The notes under the pieces are model-generated. The model saw nothing but the letters and a program-made list of their open reading frames with translations. It did not search any database and was not told the origin of the DNA. Positions 22,860-31,487 of a stretch of DNA of 64,000 bases are shown here, in pieces. Each line of letters opens with the position of its first letter. Position 1 is the stretch's first letter. The stretch is from Stutzerimonas kunmingensis (lineage in GTDB: Bacteria; Pseudomonadota; Gammaproteobacteria; Pseudomonadales; Pseudomonadaceae): contig NZ_JACXXG010000002.1 of NCBI RefSeq assembly GCF_014764705.1, forward strand, positions 248,001-312,000, given 5' to 3'. The position numbers and the translations under genes are program-made.

Positions 22860-24125
22860 TCAGTGCGCCGCCTGCGGCTCCGGCAGTGGGCGCAGGCGCG
22901 CGAGGTGCAGGGCCACGGCGAGGGCGATCAGCAACAGCGAGGCGATGAACAGACCTACGCCGTCCCAGCCGGCAGCGTGCCAGAAGACGCCGCCCAGCGT
23001 GCCGGCGATGCTCGAGCCCAGGTAGTAGCTGAACAGATAGAGCGACGACGCCTGGCCCCGAGCCTGTTGCGCGCGGCGGCCGATCCAGCTGCTGGCCACC
23101 GAATGGGCGCCAAAGAAACCGAAGGTGAACAGCAGCATGCCCAGCAGTACTAGCGGCAGTCGGTCGAACAGGGTCAGGGCCACGCCTGCCAACATGAGGG
23201 CGATTACCAGCCAGAACACTCGGCGCCGGCCGAAGCGATCAGCGAGCGCGCCCACCTGTGCCGAACTGTAGATGCCCGACAGATAGAGCACCGCCAGCAG
23301 GCCGATCATGGTCTGGCTGAGGTGGAACGGCTCGGCAATCAGCCGATAGCCGATGTAGTTGTACAGCGTGACGAAGCTGCCCATCAGCAGGAACCCCTGC
23401 AGGAACAGCCACGGCAGGCCGGCATCGCGAAAATGCAGCGTGTAGCCCTGCAGCAAGCCGCGTAGGCGCAACGGGCGTGGGTGGAAGTGCCGCGACTCCG
23501 GCAGGAAGCGCCAGAGCAACAGCGCCGCCAGTAGCGCCAGACCGCCCATCACTCCGAGCACGCTGTGCCACGACAGGTAGTCCACCAGCACGCCGCTCAG
23601 CAAGCGTCCGCTCATGCCGCCGATGGCATTGCCGCCGATATACAGCCCCATCGCCAGGCCGAGGTGGTGCGGGTGGATCTCTTCGCTCAAGTAGGTCATG
23701 GCCACCGCAGCCACCCCGCTGAGCGCCAAGCCCACCAGCGCGCGCATCAGCAGTACGCCTTCCCAGCTGGGTGCGAGTGCACTGCCGACGGTGAACACGG
23801 CGGCCGCGAGCAGGGAGACGACCAGCACCTGCTTGCGGCCGATGGCATCGGAGATCGGTCCGGTGATCAGCAATCCGACGGCCAGTGTCAGGGTCGAGAG
23901 CGAAAGGATCAGGCTGCTCTGCGCTGCGTTGATACCGAACGCCTGCGACAGCATGGGCATCATCGGCTGCACGCAGTACAGCAGGGCGAAGGTGGCGAAG
24001 CCGCCAGCGAACAGGGCCAGGGCAGTGCGCGCGAAGCGCTGCGTGCCTTTCTCGGTATGGCTGATGGGCGCGCCAGGCGCGGGTATCTCTGCTGACGCGC
24101 CACTGGCGCCGTGCGTACTGCTCAC
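22860..24125 (-). CDS. MFS transporter (YnfM-like drug/sugar efflux type)
   Basis: A 421-residue major facilitator with about twelve hydrophobic helices. The loop 2-3 signature is GPISDAIGRKQVLV and the equivalent in the second half is GALADRFGRRRVFW. Resembles the YnfM/AraJ group of efflux permeases; the substrate cannot be read from sequence. GTG 24125 is selected, with AGAGG eight bases upstream, in preference to a longer frame from 24188. It is transcribed divergently from the LysR gene, which is probably its regulator. Confidence 0.85.
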   Translation of the reverse strand: MSSTHGASGASAEIPAPGAPISHTEKGTQRFARTALALFAGGFATFALLYCVQPMMPMLSQAFGINAAQSSLILSLSTLTLAVGLLITGPISDAIGRKQVLVVSLLAAAVFTVGSALAPSWEGVLLMRALVGLALSGVAAVAMTYLSEEIHPHHLGLAMGLYIGGNAIGGMSGRLLSGVLVDYLSWHSVLGVMGGLALLAALLLWRFLPESRHFHPRPLRLRGLLQGYTLHFRDAGLPWLFLQGFLLMGSFVTLYNYIGYRLIAEPFHLSQTMIGLLAVLYLSGIYSSAQVGALADRFGRRRVFWLVIALMLAGVALTLFDRLPLVLLGMLLFTFGFFGAHSVASSWIGRRAQQARGQASSLYLFSYYLGSSIAGTLGGVFWHAAGWDGVGLFIASLLLIALAVALHLARLRPLPEPQAAH

Positions 24126-24314
24126 GATGAAGACCTCTGTCCGATTCGCTTTTTCCGGCCAAAAGCGGCCCGTTACGCCTGTGATCATTTTTCGATCGGC
24201 GGGCGCAATTGCTGTTGTTCGGGTTTATGGGCGAAATGATAGGAAGCTTTGTTTAAGCTATCCAATATATTATTCGACCTTATTGATATGTTTTGCGAAT
24301 CGTTTGGAGCGCAC

Positions 24315-25214
24315 TTGGAACTGAGACATCTACGCTATTTCGTGGCGGTGGCCGAAGAGTTGCACTTCGGACGGGCAGCCGAACTGCTGCGCATCTCTCA
24401 GCCGCCGCTGAGCCAGCAGATCCAGGCCCTTGAACAGGAACTGGGCGTGCGCCTGTTCGATCGCACCAACCGCCGGGTGTCGCTGACCGATGCCGGCCGG
24501 CTGTTTCTCGACGAGACACGGCGCACGCTGGCTCAGGTGGACAAGTCGGTCGATGTGGTGCGGCGTGCCGAGCAGGGTGAGATCGGCGAGTTGCAGGTCG
24601 GCTTCACCTCGTCAGCGCCCTTTACGTCGATTCTGCCGCGGGCGATTCTGGCCTTCCGCCAGGCCTTCCCAGCGGTGCACCTCGCGCTGCAGGAGATGAC
24701 CAGTAAGCAGGTGATCGACGCGGTGCAGGACGAGACGCTGCAGGTCGGCATGATCCGTCCCTTTGCCTTGCCGCCGGGCCTGCAGACCGTCGAGCTGTTC
24801 AGCGAGCCGCTGGTAGCGTTGATGCATACAGGACATCCGCTTGCCGAAGCAGGGGAAGAGGGTCTGGCGCTGGCGGAACTGGCCGAAGAGCCCTTCGTGT
24901 ACTTTCCGCGCAGCTACGGCACCGGGCTCTACGATCAGTTGCTCAATCTGGCGCGACAGGCGGGATTCAGCCCGCGAATCGCGCAGGAAGCGAACGAGGC
25001 ACTGACAATTATCGGACTGGTTGCGGCGGGATTGGGCGTGTCGGTGCTGCCGGCATCCTTTCGCCGCATCCGTATCGACGCAGTGCGCTTCCGCACCCTG
25101 TCGGATCAGGATGCCACCACGGCCGTGTGGCTGGTCAAGCGCCGCCAGGAGCAGTCGCCCCTGGCACAGGCTTTCATGGATCTGGTAACGCGCGAGGCGC
25201 TGGGCCAGCGTTAA
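24315..25214 (+). CDS. LysR-family transcriptional regulator
   Basis: A 299-residue LysR protein: N-terminal winged helix-turn-helix (ELRHLRYFVAVAEELHFGRAAE, with SQPPLSQQIQALE as recognition region, quoted in part) followed by a periplasmic-binding-protein-like effector domain. The start is TTG 24315, with GGAG five bases upstream, giving the canonical MELRHLRYF N-terminus; ATG 24288 would add nine unusual residues. Similar to the aromatic-acid-responsive CatR/BenM branch. The AT-rich stretch 24235-24300 between the divergent genes is the likely operator. Confidence 0.88.
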   Translation: MELRHLRYFVAVAEELHFGRAAELLRISQPPLSQQIQALEQELGVRLFDRTNRRVSLTDAGRLFLDETRRTLAQVDKSVDVVRRAEQGEIGELQVGFTSSAPFTSILPRAILAFRQAFPAVHLALQEMTSKQVIDAVQDETLQVGMIRPFALPPGLQTVELFSEPLVALMHTGHPLAEAGEEGLALAELAEEPFVYFPRSYGTGLYDQLLNLARQAGFSPRIAQEANEALTIIGLVAAGLGVSVLPASFRRIRIDAVRFRTLSDQDATTAVWLVKRRQEQSPLAQAFMDLVTREALGQR

Positions 25215-25235
25215 CGCTGCAACCGCAACGGTGGT

Positions 25236-25526
25236 TCAGGGCTGCTTGTAATGAGCGGGCGTTTCGCCTTTTTCCTGTTTCGGAACACGGGTGACGCGGA
25301 TGTCGGTGATGCCCATGACCTCGGCCTGCTCCGGCAGTCGCGCCTCGTCAGCATCGGCCTTCGGCATCACCAGGCTGTTCTCGGCATCGGCATTGTGCAA
25401 TTGGATGAGATGGCGCGCGGCTTCACCCTGGGACAGGCTGTCGACATCCGCGTCGTAGGTCTCGGCGCGTGGGTCGTTCTGGTAGATGTAGTTGATTTCG
25501 AAGGTGTGCGAAGACTTGCCGAACAT
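25236..25526 (-). CDS. Hypothetical protein, 96 residues
   Basis: I do not recognise a family. The protein starts MFGKSSHTFEINYIYQ, is polar and acidic, has no signal peptide or membrane segment, and ends in a Lys/Glu-rich tail. ATG 25526 has GGAGCG five bases upstream and a 13-bp hairpin (25538-25567) above that. It lies on the same strand as, and 120 bases after, the 146-residue gene that trails the polyene operon, so it may be transcribed from it. Confidence 0.6.
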   Translation of the reverse strand: MFGKSSHTFEINYIYQNDPRAETYDADVDSLSQGEAARHLIQLHNADAENSLVMPKADADEARLPEQAEVMGITDIRVTRVPKQEKGETPAHYKQP

Positions 25527-25537
25527 GAGGCGCTCCA

Positions 25538-25567
25538 GTCGAGTTCACTGATGTTCAGTGGACTCGA
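25538..25567 (-). other. Stable hairpin upstream of the 96-residue gene
   Basis: GTCGAGTTCACTG (25538-25550) pairs with CAGTGGACTCGAC (25556-25567 and adjoining base) with one G-T wobble, loop ATGTT. It has no T tract and sits about 11 bases before the start codon, so it could affect translation or act as a processing site. Confidence 0.55.
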
Positions 25568-25646
25568 CGGCGCCGCCAATCGTTCCGACGGGCATCGATG
25601 GAGGCATGTAGAGCCGATGCTTAGCCCGCGCATCGGCCCGGGATGA

Positions 25647-26087
25647 TCAACGGACGTTGGCGAGATCAGCCTTGATCGCGACGCCAGCCATGATGGCGCC
25701 GGCATGGCATTCGTATTTCTCGCTGTCCTTGTACTCGACGTGCTTGTAGTTGCTGGCGATGTTCACCACGGCATTGGCGCCGGCAGCCTTGGCGGCCTGC
25801 TGCATGGCGATCAGCGCCGATTGCAGCGCCCAGCTGCAGGCGCCTTCGTCCGTCTTGTTGAAGGCGTTGGTCTTCTTGCTGGTGGTAACACCGCTACGCA
25901 CGACCTTGGCATTCTTCGGCGTCTTGCCGGCCAGGTAGAACTTGACGCTGCCATCCAGGCGGCCGGCCTGGGTGGCTTCGGCGACAACGGCGTCGAACGG
26001 CAGGTAGTGGGTGGTATCACGGGCCTGGCTGATGCCTGGCAGTACCAGAAGCGCCAGCGCTGTGCCTATCCATGCGGTTGTTCTCAT
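25647..26087 (-). CDS. Small secreted protein of unknown function (146 residues)
   Basis: An N-terminal signal peptide (TAWIGTALALLVLPGISQA, cleavage near ARD) leads a 125-residue mature domain containing two cysteines (GACSW and YECHAG) and the block AKAAGANAVVNIASNY, reminiscent of YbjQ-like folds. Database entries of this type have sometimes been labelled 'excinuclease ATPase subunit', which nothing in the sequence supports. It starts 30 bases after the last ketosynthase of the polyene operon with AAGGA upstream, so co-transcription is likely. Confidence 0.7.
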   Translation of the reverse strand: MRTTAWIGTALALLVLPGISQARDTTHYLPFDAVVAEATQAGRLDGSVKFYLAGKTPKNAKVVRSGVTTSKKTNAFNKTDEGACSWALQSALIAMQQAAKAAGANAVVNIASNYKHVEYKDSEKYECHAGAIMAGVAIKADLANVR

Positions 26088-26117
26088 CGGCTTTTTCCTT
26101 GCGGTTGTGGGTGAAGA

Positions 26118-27350
26118 TCAGGCCCAGCGGCGGAAGATCAGCGAGGTATTGATCCCGCCAAAGGCGAAATTGTTGTTCATTACATATTCGTGCTGCATGA
26201 CGCGCGGCGCACCCTGCAGATAGTCGAGCTCGCCGCAGCGCGGGTCGACCGAATCCAGATTGAGCGTATGGATGTAACGATCGCGGTTCATCATCTCGAT
26301 GCTGAACCAGGACTCCAGCGCCCCGCACGCGCCCAGTGTGTGGCCGAGATAAGACTTCTGCGAGCTGATCGGCATGCTGCTGCCGAACAGTGCCTGGGTC
26401 GCCTGGGTTTCGGCGATGTCGCCCTGCTCGGTGGCGGTGCCATGGCCGTTCACGTAACCGATGGCCGCCGGTGCGAGCCCGGCATCTTCCAGAGCCAGCT
26501 CCATGGCCCGGCGCATGGTCAGCTGCTCGGGCTTGGTGGCGTGCTGGCCGTCGGCGTTGCTGCCGAAACCGACCAGTTCGGCGTGAATCGTCGCGCCCCG
26601 GGCGAGCGCATGTTCCAGCTCCTCGAGCACCAGCATGCCGGCGCCTTCGCCGATCACCAGGCCGTCCCGGTCGCTGTCGTAGGGGCGTGGCGAGGTATGC
26701 GGTGCGTCATTCTTCAGGCTGGTGGCGTAGAGCGCGTCGAAGACCATGGCCTCGGTGGCGCACAGCTCCTCGGCACCTCCGGCGAGCATCAGCGGCAGCC
26801 GACCGAATTTGATCGCCTCATAGGCGTAGCCGATGCCCTGGCTGCCACTGGTGCAGGCGCTGGAGGTGGGGATCACCCGGCCGGTGAGGCCGAAAAAGAT
26901 GCTGATATTGGCCGCGGTGGTGTGCGGCATCATGCGGATGTAGGAATTGGCATTGAGCCCGTCTGCCACCGAATTCAGCAGCATGTTGCCGAACGCCTTG
27001 ATCTCCTCGGTGCTGCCGGTGGACGAACCGCAGGCGACACCCATGCGACCATCTCGGATCGAGGCGTCGTCCAGCAGGCCGGCATCGGCCAGTGCCCGCT
27101 CGGCGGCCAGCACCGACAGCCTTGATACGCGCCCCATGCTGCGCAGTTGCTTGCGCGTCCAGTGCGCCGGTACGACGAAGTCGTCCACGGGACCGGCCAG
27201 CCGGGTGTTCAGCTCGGTGAAGCGATCCCATTCATGCATGCGGCGGATGCCGCTACGGTTAGCGCTGAATTTGGCTTCGATGCTTGCCCAGTCACTGCCC
27301 AGCGAGGTGATGCCGGCCATGCCGGTGACGACTACACGTCTGCCGCCCAT
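26118..27350 (-). CDS. Beta-ketoacyl-ACP synthase (FabF-like, APE ApeR type)
   Basis: A 410-residue condensing enzyme. The catalytic triad is visible: Cys166 in TSSACTSGSQG, His in NGHGTATEQGD and His in SYLGHTLGACG. It catalyses decarboxylative Claisen condensation of malonyl-ACP with an acyl starter. In APE systems the terminal KS of the operon works as a homodimer apart from the KS/CLF pair. The ATG at 27350 shares one base with the ketoreductase stop and has GGAGG about nine bases upstream; a GTG at 27356 is less well placed. Confidence 0.9.
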   Translation of the reverse strand: MGGRRVVVTGMAGITSLGSDWASIEAKFSANRSGIRRMHEWDRFTELNTRLAGPVDDFVVPAHWTRKQLRSMGRVSRLSVLAAERALADAGLLDDASIRDGRMGVACGSSTGSTEEIKAFGNMLLNSVADGLNANSYIRMMPHTTAANISIFFGLTGRVIPTSSACTSGSQGIGYAYEAIKFGRLPLMLAGGAEELCATEAMVFDALYATSLKNDAPHTSPRPYDSDRDGLVIGEGAGMLVLEELEHALARGATIHAELVGFGSNADGQHATKPEQLTMRRAMELALEDAGLAPAAIGYVNGHGTATEQGDIAETQATQALFGSSMPISSQKSYLGHTLGACGALESWFSIEMMNRDRYIHTLNLDSVDPRCGELDYLQGAPRVMQHEYVMNNNFAFGGINTSLIFRRWA

Positions 27351-28078
27351 CAGCACAGCCCTCCGTTGACGGCGATGACCTGCCGGGTGATATACGCCGC
27401 CTCGGCGGACATGAGGAAATTCACCGCACCGGCGACCTCTTCCGGGGTGCCCATGCGCTGCGCCGGAACCATCTTCAGCATTTCTTCGATGGGCAGTTCG
27501 GCATCGAGTATATCGGTATCGATCAGCCCGGGTGCAACGCAGTTGACGGTGATCCTGCGCTTGCCCAGCTCCACCGCCAAGGCCTTGGCCGCACCGATGA
27601 CGCCGGCCTTGGACGCGCTGTAGTTGACCTGGCCGCGGTTGCCGATCAGGCCGGAAACCGAGGTGATGCAGACGATGCGCCCCGGCTGGCGGCGGCGAAT
27701 CATCGGCATGCTCAGCGGCTGCAGCACGTTGTAGAAACCGTCCAGGTTGGTGCGCAGTACCTGGTCCCAGTCATCGTCGGTCAGCGCCGGGAAGGCGCCG
27801 TCGCGGGTCAGGCCGGCGTTGCAGACCACCCCGTAGTAGGCGCCGTGGACTTCGACATCGGCTTCCAGCTCACGCCGGCAAGCGGCGCGGTCGGCGATGT
27901 TGAATTGGAGGATGCGCGCGCTGCGACCCATCGCCTGGATCTCGGCCTGGACCGCTTCGGCCTGGTCGCGACGCGAGCGGCAGTGCAGCACGATGTCGTG
28001 GCCAGCCTGGGCCAGACGCAGCGCGATGGCGCGACCGATGCCGCGACTGGAGCCGGTGACGAGGACGGTTTCACTCAT
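27350..28078 (-). CDS. 3-oxoacyl-ACP reductase (FabG-like, APE ApeQ type)
   Basis: A 242-residue short-chain dehydrogenase that reduces the 3-oxoacyl-ACP after each condensation. NADPH-binding TGSSRGIGRA, structural CNAG (NAG motif), and the catalytic Ser140, Tyr153 and Lys157 (YSASK) are all intact. The true start at 28078 overlaps the dehydratase stop as ATGA; the longer upstream frame lies within the dehydratase gene. Confidence 0.92.
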   Translation of the reverse strand: MSETVLVTGSSRGIGRAIALRLAQAGHDIVLHCRSRRDQAEAVQAEIQAMGRSARILQFNIADRAACRRELEADVEVHGAYYGVVCNAGLTRDGAFPALTDDDWDQVLRTNLDGFYNVLQPLSMPMIRRRQPGRIVCITSVSGLIGNRGQVNYSASKAGVIGAAKALAVELGKRRITVNCVAPGLIDTDILDAELPIEEMLKMVPAQRMGTPEEVAGAVNFLMSAEAAYITRQVIAVNGGLC

Positions 28079-28527
28079 GGGGCAGACTCTTGTAGGTAAC
28101 TCGCCACTTCGGGCGGGCGGAACACGTTCAGGCGGGCCTCGGCATGGATGCCGGGCCCCTCGAGATGACATTCGAAGACGCCCATGCCGTTATCGTCCTG
28201 CAGAGAGCGATGGGCACGGACGCGCAGGTCGGCGCCAGCCGGAAATGCTTCGACATTGCACTGGTAGCTACGGGTACCGAGTAGAAAGCCCAGCTCCACC
28301 GGTTGGCCGGCCTGGCGTGCATGGCAGCCGGCGAACGCGGCGACGCTCTGCGCCATGATCTCCACGCCGACCCAGGCCGGCAGGCTGCCGTCGGTGGTGC
28401 TGAGCAGGCCGTCGGCACGCACCTGCAGTACGGTTTCCACACTGTCGTCGTCGAAACGCTCGACGCCGTCGAGCAGAATCATGTCGCCGGCATGCGGCAG
28501 CAGCTCGGCGATGGGCCAGTCGATCAC
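28075..28527 (-). CDS. Hotdog-fold 3-hydroxyacyl-ACP dehydratase (APE ApeP type)
   Basis: A 150-residue single hotdog-fold protein beginning VIDWPIAELLPHAGDMILLD; the PHAG His12 is the expected catalytic histidine, and VGVEIMAQSVAAFAG forms the central helix with the acidic partner. It would dehydrate the 3-hydroxyacyl chain to the trans-2-enoyl form that is kept unsaturated. Starts at GTG 28527, overlapping the upstream KS stop as GTGA. Paralogous in role to the dehydratase domain fused to the ligase. Confidence 0.88.
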   Translation of the reverse strand: MIDWPIAELLPHAGDMILLDGVERFDDDSVETVLQVRADGLLSTTDGSLPAWVGVEIMAQSVAAFAGCHARQAGQPVELGFLLGTRSYQCNVEAFPAGADLRVRAHRSLQDDNGMGVFECHLEGPGIHAEARLNVFRPPEVASYLQESAP

Positions 28528-29720
28528 CGTGCATCCCCCAGAATCAGGCTGATGTTGTTGCCACCGAAGGCGAAGGAATTGCTCATCATCCGTCGCGGCC
28601 TTGTTGGATTCATTCGGATACCCGCTGCTACCAGGTTCAATGCCGGCAACGCCGGATCGGGCTCGCCATCCCAGCGGTGCGGCGGCAGCTGCTGATCGGG
28701 ATTCAGGGGAGATAGCGACAACCAGCAGAACGCCGCCTCCAGCGCGCCGGCCGCGCCGAGGGTGTGACCGGTCAGCGGCTTGCTCGATGAGCAGGGCACC
28801 CCATGGGGGAACAGCGCGGCGACGGCGACGCTCTCCATGGCGTCGTTGTGGGGCGTGGCAGTGCCGTGCAGGTTGAGGTAGGCGATCTGCTCGGGTGTGC
28901 AGTTGGCGCGGGCCAGCGCCTGGCGCATCGCGCTCAGGGCGCCGCGGCCGTCGGGATCGGGCGCTGAGATGTGATGGGCGTCGGAACTCGCAGCGCCGCC
29001 GAGCAGGGCGATGTCGGCTTCGCCATCGGTATCGCGGGTCATCAGGAACAGCACTGCTGCCTCACCGATGTTGATGCCGTTGCGGTTGCGCGAGAACGGG
29101 TTGCACAACGTCTCGCTGGTGGCTTCCAGCGCGGAAAAGCCCTGCAGCGTGAGATCGCTCAGGCTGTCGACGCCGCCGCAGAGCACCGCATCGCATAACC
29201 CGGCATCAAGCAGGCGCTTGGCGCTGAGCAGCGCACGGGCGCTGGAGGTGCAGGCCGTGGAGATCGAGTAGCAGGGGCCGGCCAGTTGCAGCCATTCACC
29301 GAGAAAGCTCGCCGGTGCCGCCAGCTCCTGATGCGCGTAGTGGTAGCCGGGTGGAAAGGCGCCGTCGTGCAGCAGGCCGGCAATACCTTGCGCAGCTTCC
29401 TGGATGCCCGTGGTGCTGGTGCCCAGCACGACGCCAATACGATTCTGGCCGTATCGGCTGATGGCCGTTCGGATATCGCTTTCAATCTCCAGTGCGGCAG
29501 CTAGCAACAGCTGATTGTTGCGCGTGGCATGACGCGGATCGTCGCAGGGCAAAGCCGGTAGTGCGCAGCGGGCCGCTCCCACTGGTAACCGACGGCCGGC
29601 CACCAGTTGCGGGTGAACCTGCATGCCCGATGTATCGCTGGCAAACAGCCGTCCGGCGACCTCGGCCTTGCCGCTGCCGAGCGCACAGATCACGCCGAGG
29701 GCGTTGAGGTAGGCGGTCAT
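28524..29720 (-). CDS. Beta-ketoacyl-ACP synthase (APE ApeO type)
   Basis: A 398-residue ketosynthase with Cys157 (YSISTACTSSARAL), His (LNLHGTATPHND) and His (LTGHTLGAAGALE). It is shorter than FabF and diverges at the N-terminus (MTAYLNALGVICALGSG), typical of the APE KS that pairs with a chain-length-factor-like subunit; the likely partner here is the 240-residue protein at 41727-42449. ATG 29720 overlaps the lipoprotein stop by four bases; the longer frame from 29825 lies inside that gene. Confidence 0.9.
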   Translation of the reverse strand: MTAYLNALGVICALGSGKAEVAGRLFASDTSGMQVHPQLVAGRRLPVGAARCALPALPCDDPRHATRNNQLLLAAALEIESDIRTAISRYGQNRIGVVLGTSTTGIQEAAQGIAGLLHDGAFPPGYHYAHQELAAPASFLGEWLQLAGPCYSISTACTSSARALLSAKRLLDAGLCDAVLCGGVDSLSDLTLQGFSALEATSETLCNPFSRNRNGINIGEAAVLFLMTRDTDGEADIALLGGAASSDAHHISAPDPDGRGALSAMRQALARANCTPEQIAYLNLHGTATPHNDAMESVAVAALFPHGVPCSSSKPLTGHTLGAAGALEAAFCWLSLSPLNPDQQLPPHRWDGEPDPALPALNLVAAGIRMNPTRPRRMMSNSFAFGGNNISLILGDAR

Positions 29721-30226
29721 CGGTGCTGGCTTCCGGTCGTGTCGGGCAAGGGGGCGACACCATAGGTCAGACCCGGCGCCACGTCGAGTTCGAAGCTCTG
29801 TGCCGATCGATAGCGCACCTGCCAACGCACGTCGCCAGCCTGGCGCAGCCTTCGCTCAGAGGGATCATGCTGTTCGGCCGCGCTGCCATACAAGGCGGCA
29901 AGTTGATCGTGCCCGGTCAAGGCGAACAGCAGTGCGGCGAACAGTTCGCGTGCCTCCGGATTGGGTCGTAGCAGCCCATCGGCGTGCCAGTCGCCGTCGC
30001 GCAGTTGTTGCCGCGCGAGCGGAATGCCCAGCGGATCGAGCAGCGTCCAGCGCAGTGCGGCGTCTTCGCGCTGGACCACCAGCAACCAGTCCGCTGGCTT
30101 GCTACCCCGGCGCTGAACATGCAGCTGCAGTGGCACCTCCAGTGTCGGCGTGGTCGCCGGCAGCGGTGCGCGCGTGGCGCAGCCCGCCAGCAGCACGAAG
30201 CACAGGCCGAGCAGCAGTCGCCTCAT
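29717..30226 (-). CDS. DUF3261-type outer-membrane/periplasmic lipoprotein of APE cluster
   Basis: A 169-residue protein with signal peptide MRRLLLGLCFVLLAGCATR; the lipobox LAGC predicts lipidation. The rest is a beta-rich domain (LQLHVQRRGSKPADWLLVVQ in part) resembling the lipoprotein always encoded beside the APE exporter. It is expected to take part in moving the polyene lipid to the outer membrane, together with LolA-like and MMPL proteins. ATG 30226 is ten bases after the flavoprotein stop. Family name by context and recollection; moderate certainty. Confidence 0.75.
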   Translation of the reverse strand: MRRLLLGLCFVLLAGCATRAPLPATTPTLEVPLQLHVQRRGSKPADWLLVVQREDAALRWTLLDPLGIPLARQQLRDGDWHADGLLRPNPEARELFAALLFALTGHDQLAALYGSAAEQHDPSERRLRQAGDVRWQVRYRSAQSFELDVAPGLTYGVAPLPDTTGSQHR

Positions 30227-30236
30227 TTCAATCCGC

Positions 30237-31487
30237 TCAGACACCGGCACCCGCCGAGCAGAGTTCGGCCAGTACGCGCAGGCGGCGTTTGGGTTCGGCG
30301 ACATAGGGGTTCTTTTCGTCCCAGGCATAGCCGGCGAGGATCGAGCTGATCATCCGGCGGATCTCCGGCTGGGCGTGTTCGTAGTAGATCACGTCCTGGA
30401 AGCTGCAATCGTACCAACCCTCCACGTAGGTCCGGAAGGTATCGACCCCGCGCTTGAGTGGAGTGGCGAACTCGGTCTCCCAGTCCACCGTTTCTCCGTT
30501 CAACTGGCGGTGCAATACGGCTGCTGCCATATGCGCCGAGCGCATGGCGATGGTTACGCCGGAAGAGAACACGGGGTCGAGGAACTCGGCGGCATTGCCG
30601 AGCAGGGCGAAGCCCTGACCATGCAGGCTCTTGACGTTGGCCGAGTAGCCGCCGATCAGGCGAGCTGGCGTGTCCCATTCGGCATTCTTGAGTATGCTTT
30701 TGAGGTTTGGCGCCTCCTGGACGAACTCGCGCAGGCAGGCATCCAGATTCACCGGTCGGCCTTCGTAGCGCTCGGCACTGGCGACCACGCCCAGCGAGCA
30801 GCGGCCGTTGCTGAACGGAATGGTCCAGTACCAGACGTCACGCAGCTCGGGATGGGTGGTGATGAGGATCTTCTCGCGGTCGAAGCGCGGATCGTCGATA
30901 CGGTCCTCGATATGGGTGAAGATCGCCCGGCGTACCGGGAAGCCCGAAGGTGCTTCCAGGTCCAGCAGCTGCGGCAGCACGCGGCCGTAGCCACTGGCAT
31001 CGAGCACGAAGGCGGCGTCGACGCGGTACTCGCTGCCGTCGGCCCGACGAATCTGCAACCACGGCCGTTCGCCGCCGAAGTCCACAGCGGTGACTTCTTC
31101 CTCGTAGCGAATCTCCACACCCTGCAGCTCGGCCTGGTCGGCCAGCAGCTTGTCGAAGTCGGCGCGCTGGACCTGGTAGGTGCTGCCGTGGCCGGCAGTG
31201 AATTTGTCGCGGAAGTCGAAATCCGTATAGCGCTCGCCCCAGCCGAAGGCCGCGCCGTGCTTGGTCTGGAAGCCCGCGGCGCGCACCGCCTCAAGCATGC
31301 CGGCTTCCTCGATGAAGTCCAGGCAGTGCGAGAGCAGACTCTCGCCGATGGAGAAGCGCGGAAAGCGCAGGCGTTCGATGATCAATACATCGTGGCCCTT
31401 GCGCTTGAGCAGCGCGCCGGCGATGGCGCCGGACGGCCCGGCGCCGATGATCACGACTTCACGGTGTTGCAACTCAAGCGGCGCCAT
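30237..31487 (-). CDS. FAD-dependent oxidoreductase, halogenase-like (WxWxIP)
   Basis: A 416-residue flavoprotein of the tryptophan-halogenase/geranylgeranyl-reductase-like clan. Motifs: FAD-binding GAGPSG (15-20), RFPRFSIGES (41-50), Lys76 in GFQTKHGAAFGWG, WYWTIP (219-224, exact WxWxIP), and a C-terminal FAD block ALLGNAAEFLDPVFSSG. WxWxIP and the lysine are hallmarks of flavin-dependent halogenases; xanthomonadins are brominated polyenes and their clusters carry a related gene. Alternatively it is a hydroxylase or reductase of the aryl head. ATG 31487 has GGGAGG six bases upstream; it overlaps the exporter stop. Confidence 0.85.
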   Translation of the reverse strand: MAPLELQHREVVIIGAGPSGAIAGALLKRKGHDVLIIERLRFPRFSIGESLLSHCLDFIEEAGMLEAVRAAGFQTKHGAAFGWGERYTDFDFRDKFTAGHGSTYQVQRADFDKLLADQAELQGVEIRYEEEVTAVDFGGERPWLQIRRADGSEYRVDAAFVLDASGYGRVLPQLLDLEAPSGFPVRRAIFTHIEDRIDDPRFDREKILITTHPELRDVWYWTIPFSNGRCSLGVVASAERYEGRPVNLDACLREFVQEAPNLKSILKNAEWDTPARLIGGYSANVKSLHGQGFALLGNAAEFLDPVFSSGVTIAMRSAHMAAAVLHRQLNGETVDWETEFATPLKRGVDTFRTYVEGWYDCSFQDVIYYEHAQPEIRRMISSILAGYAWDEKNPYVAEPKRRLRVLAELCSAGAGV

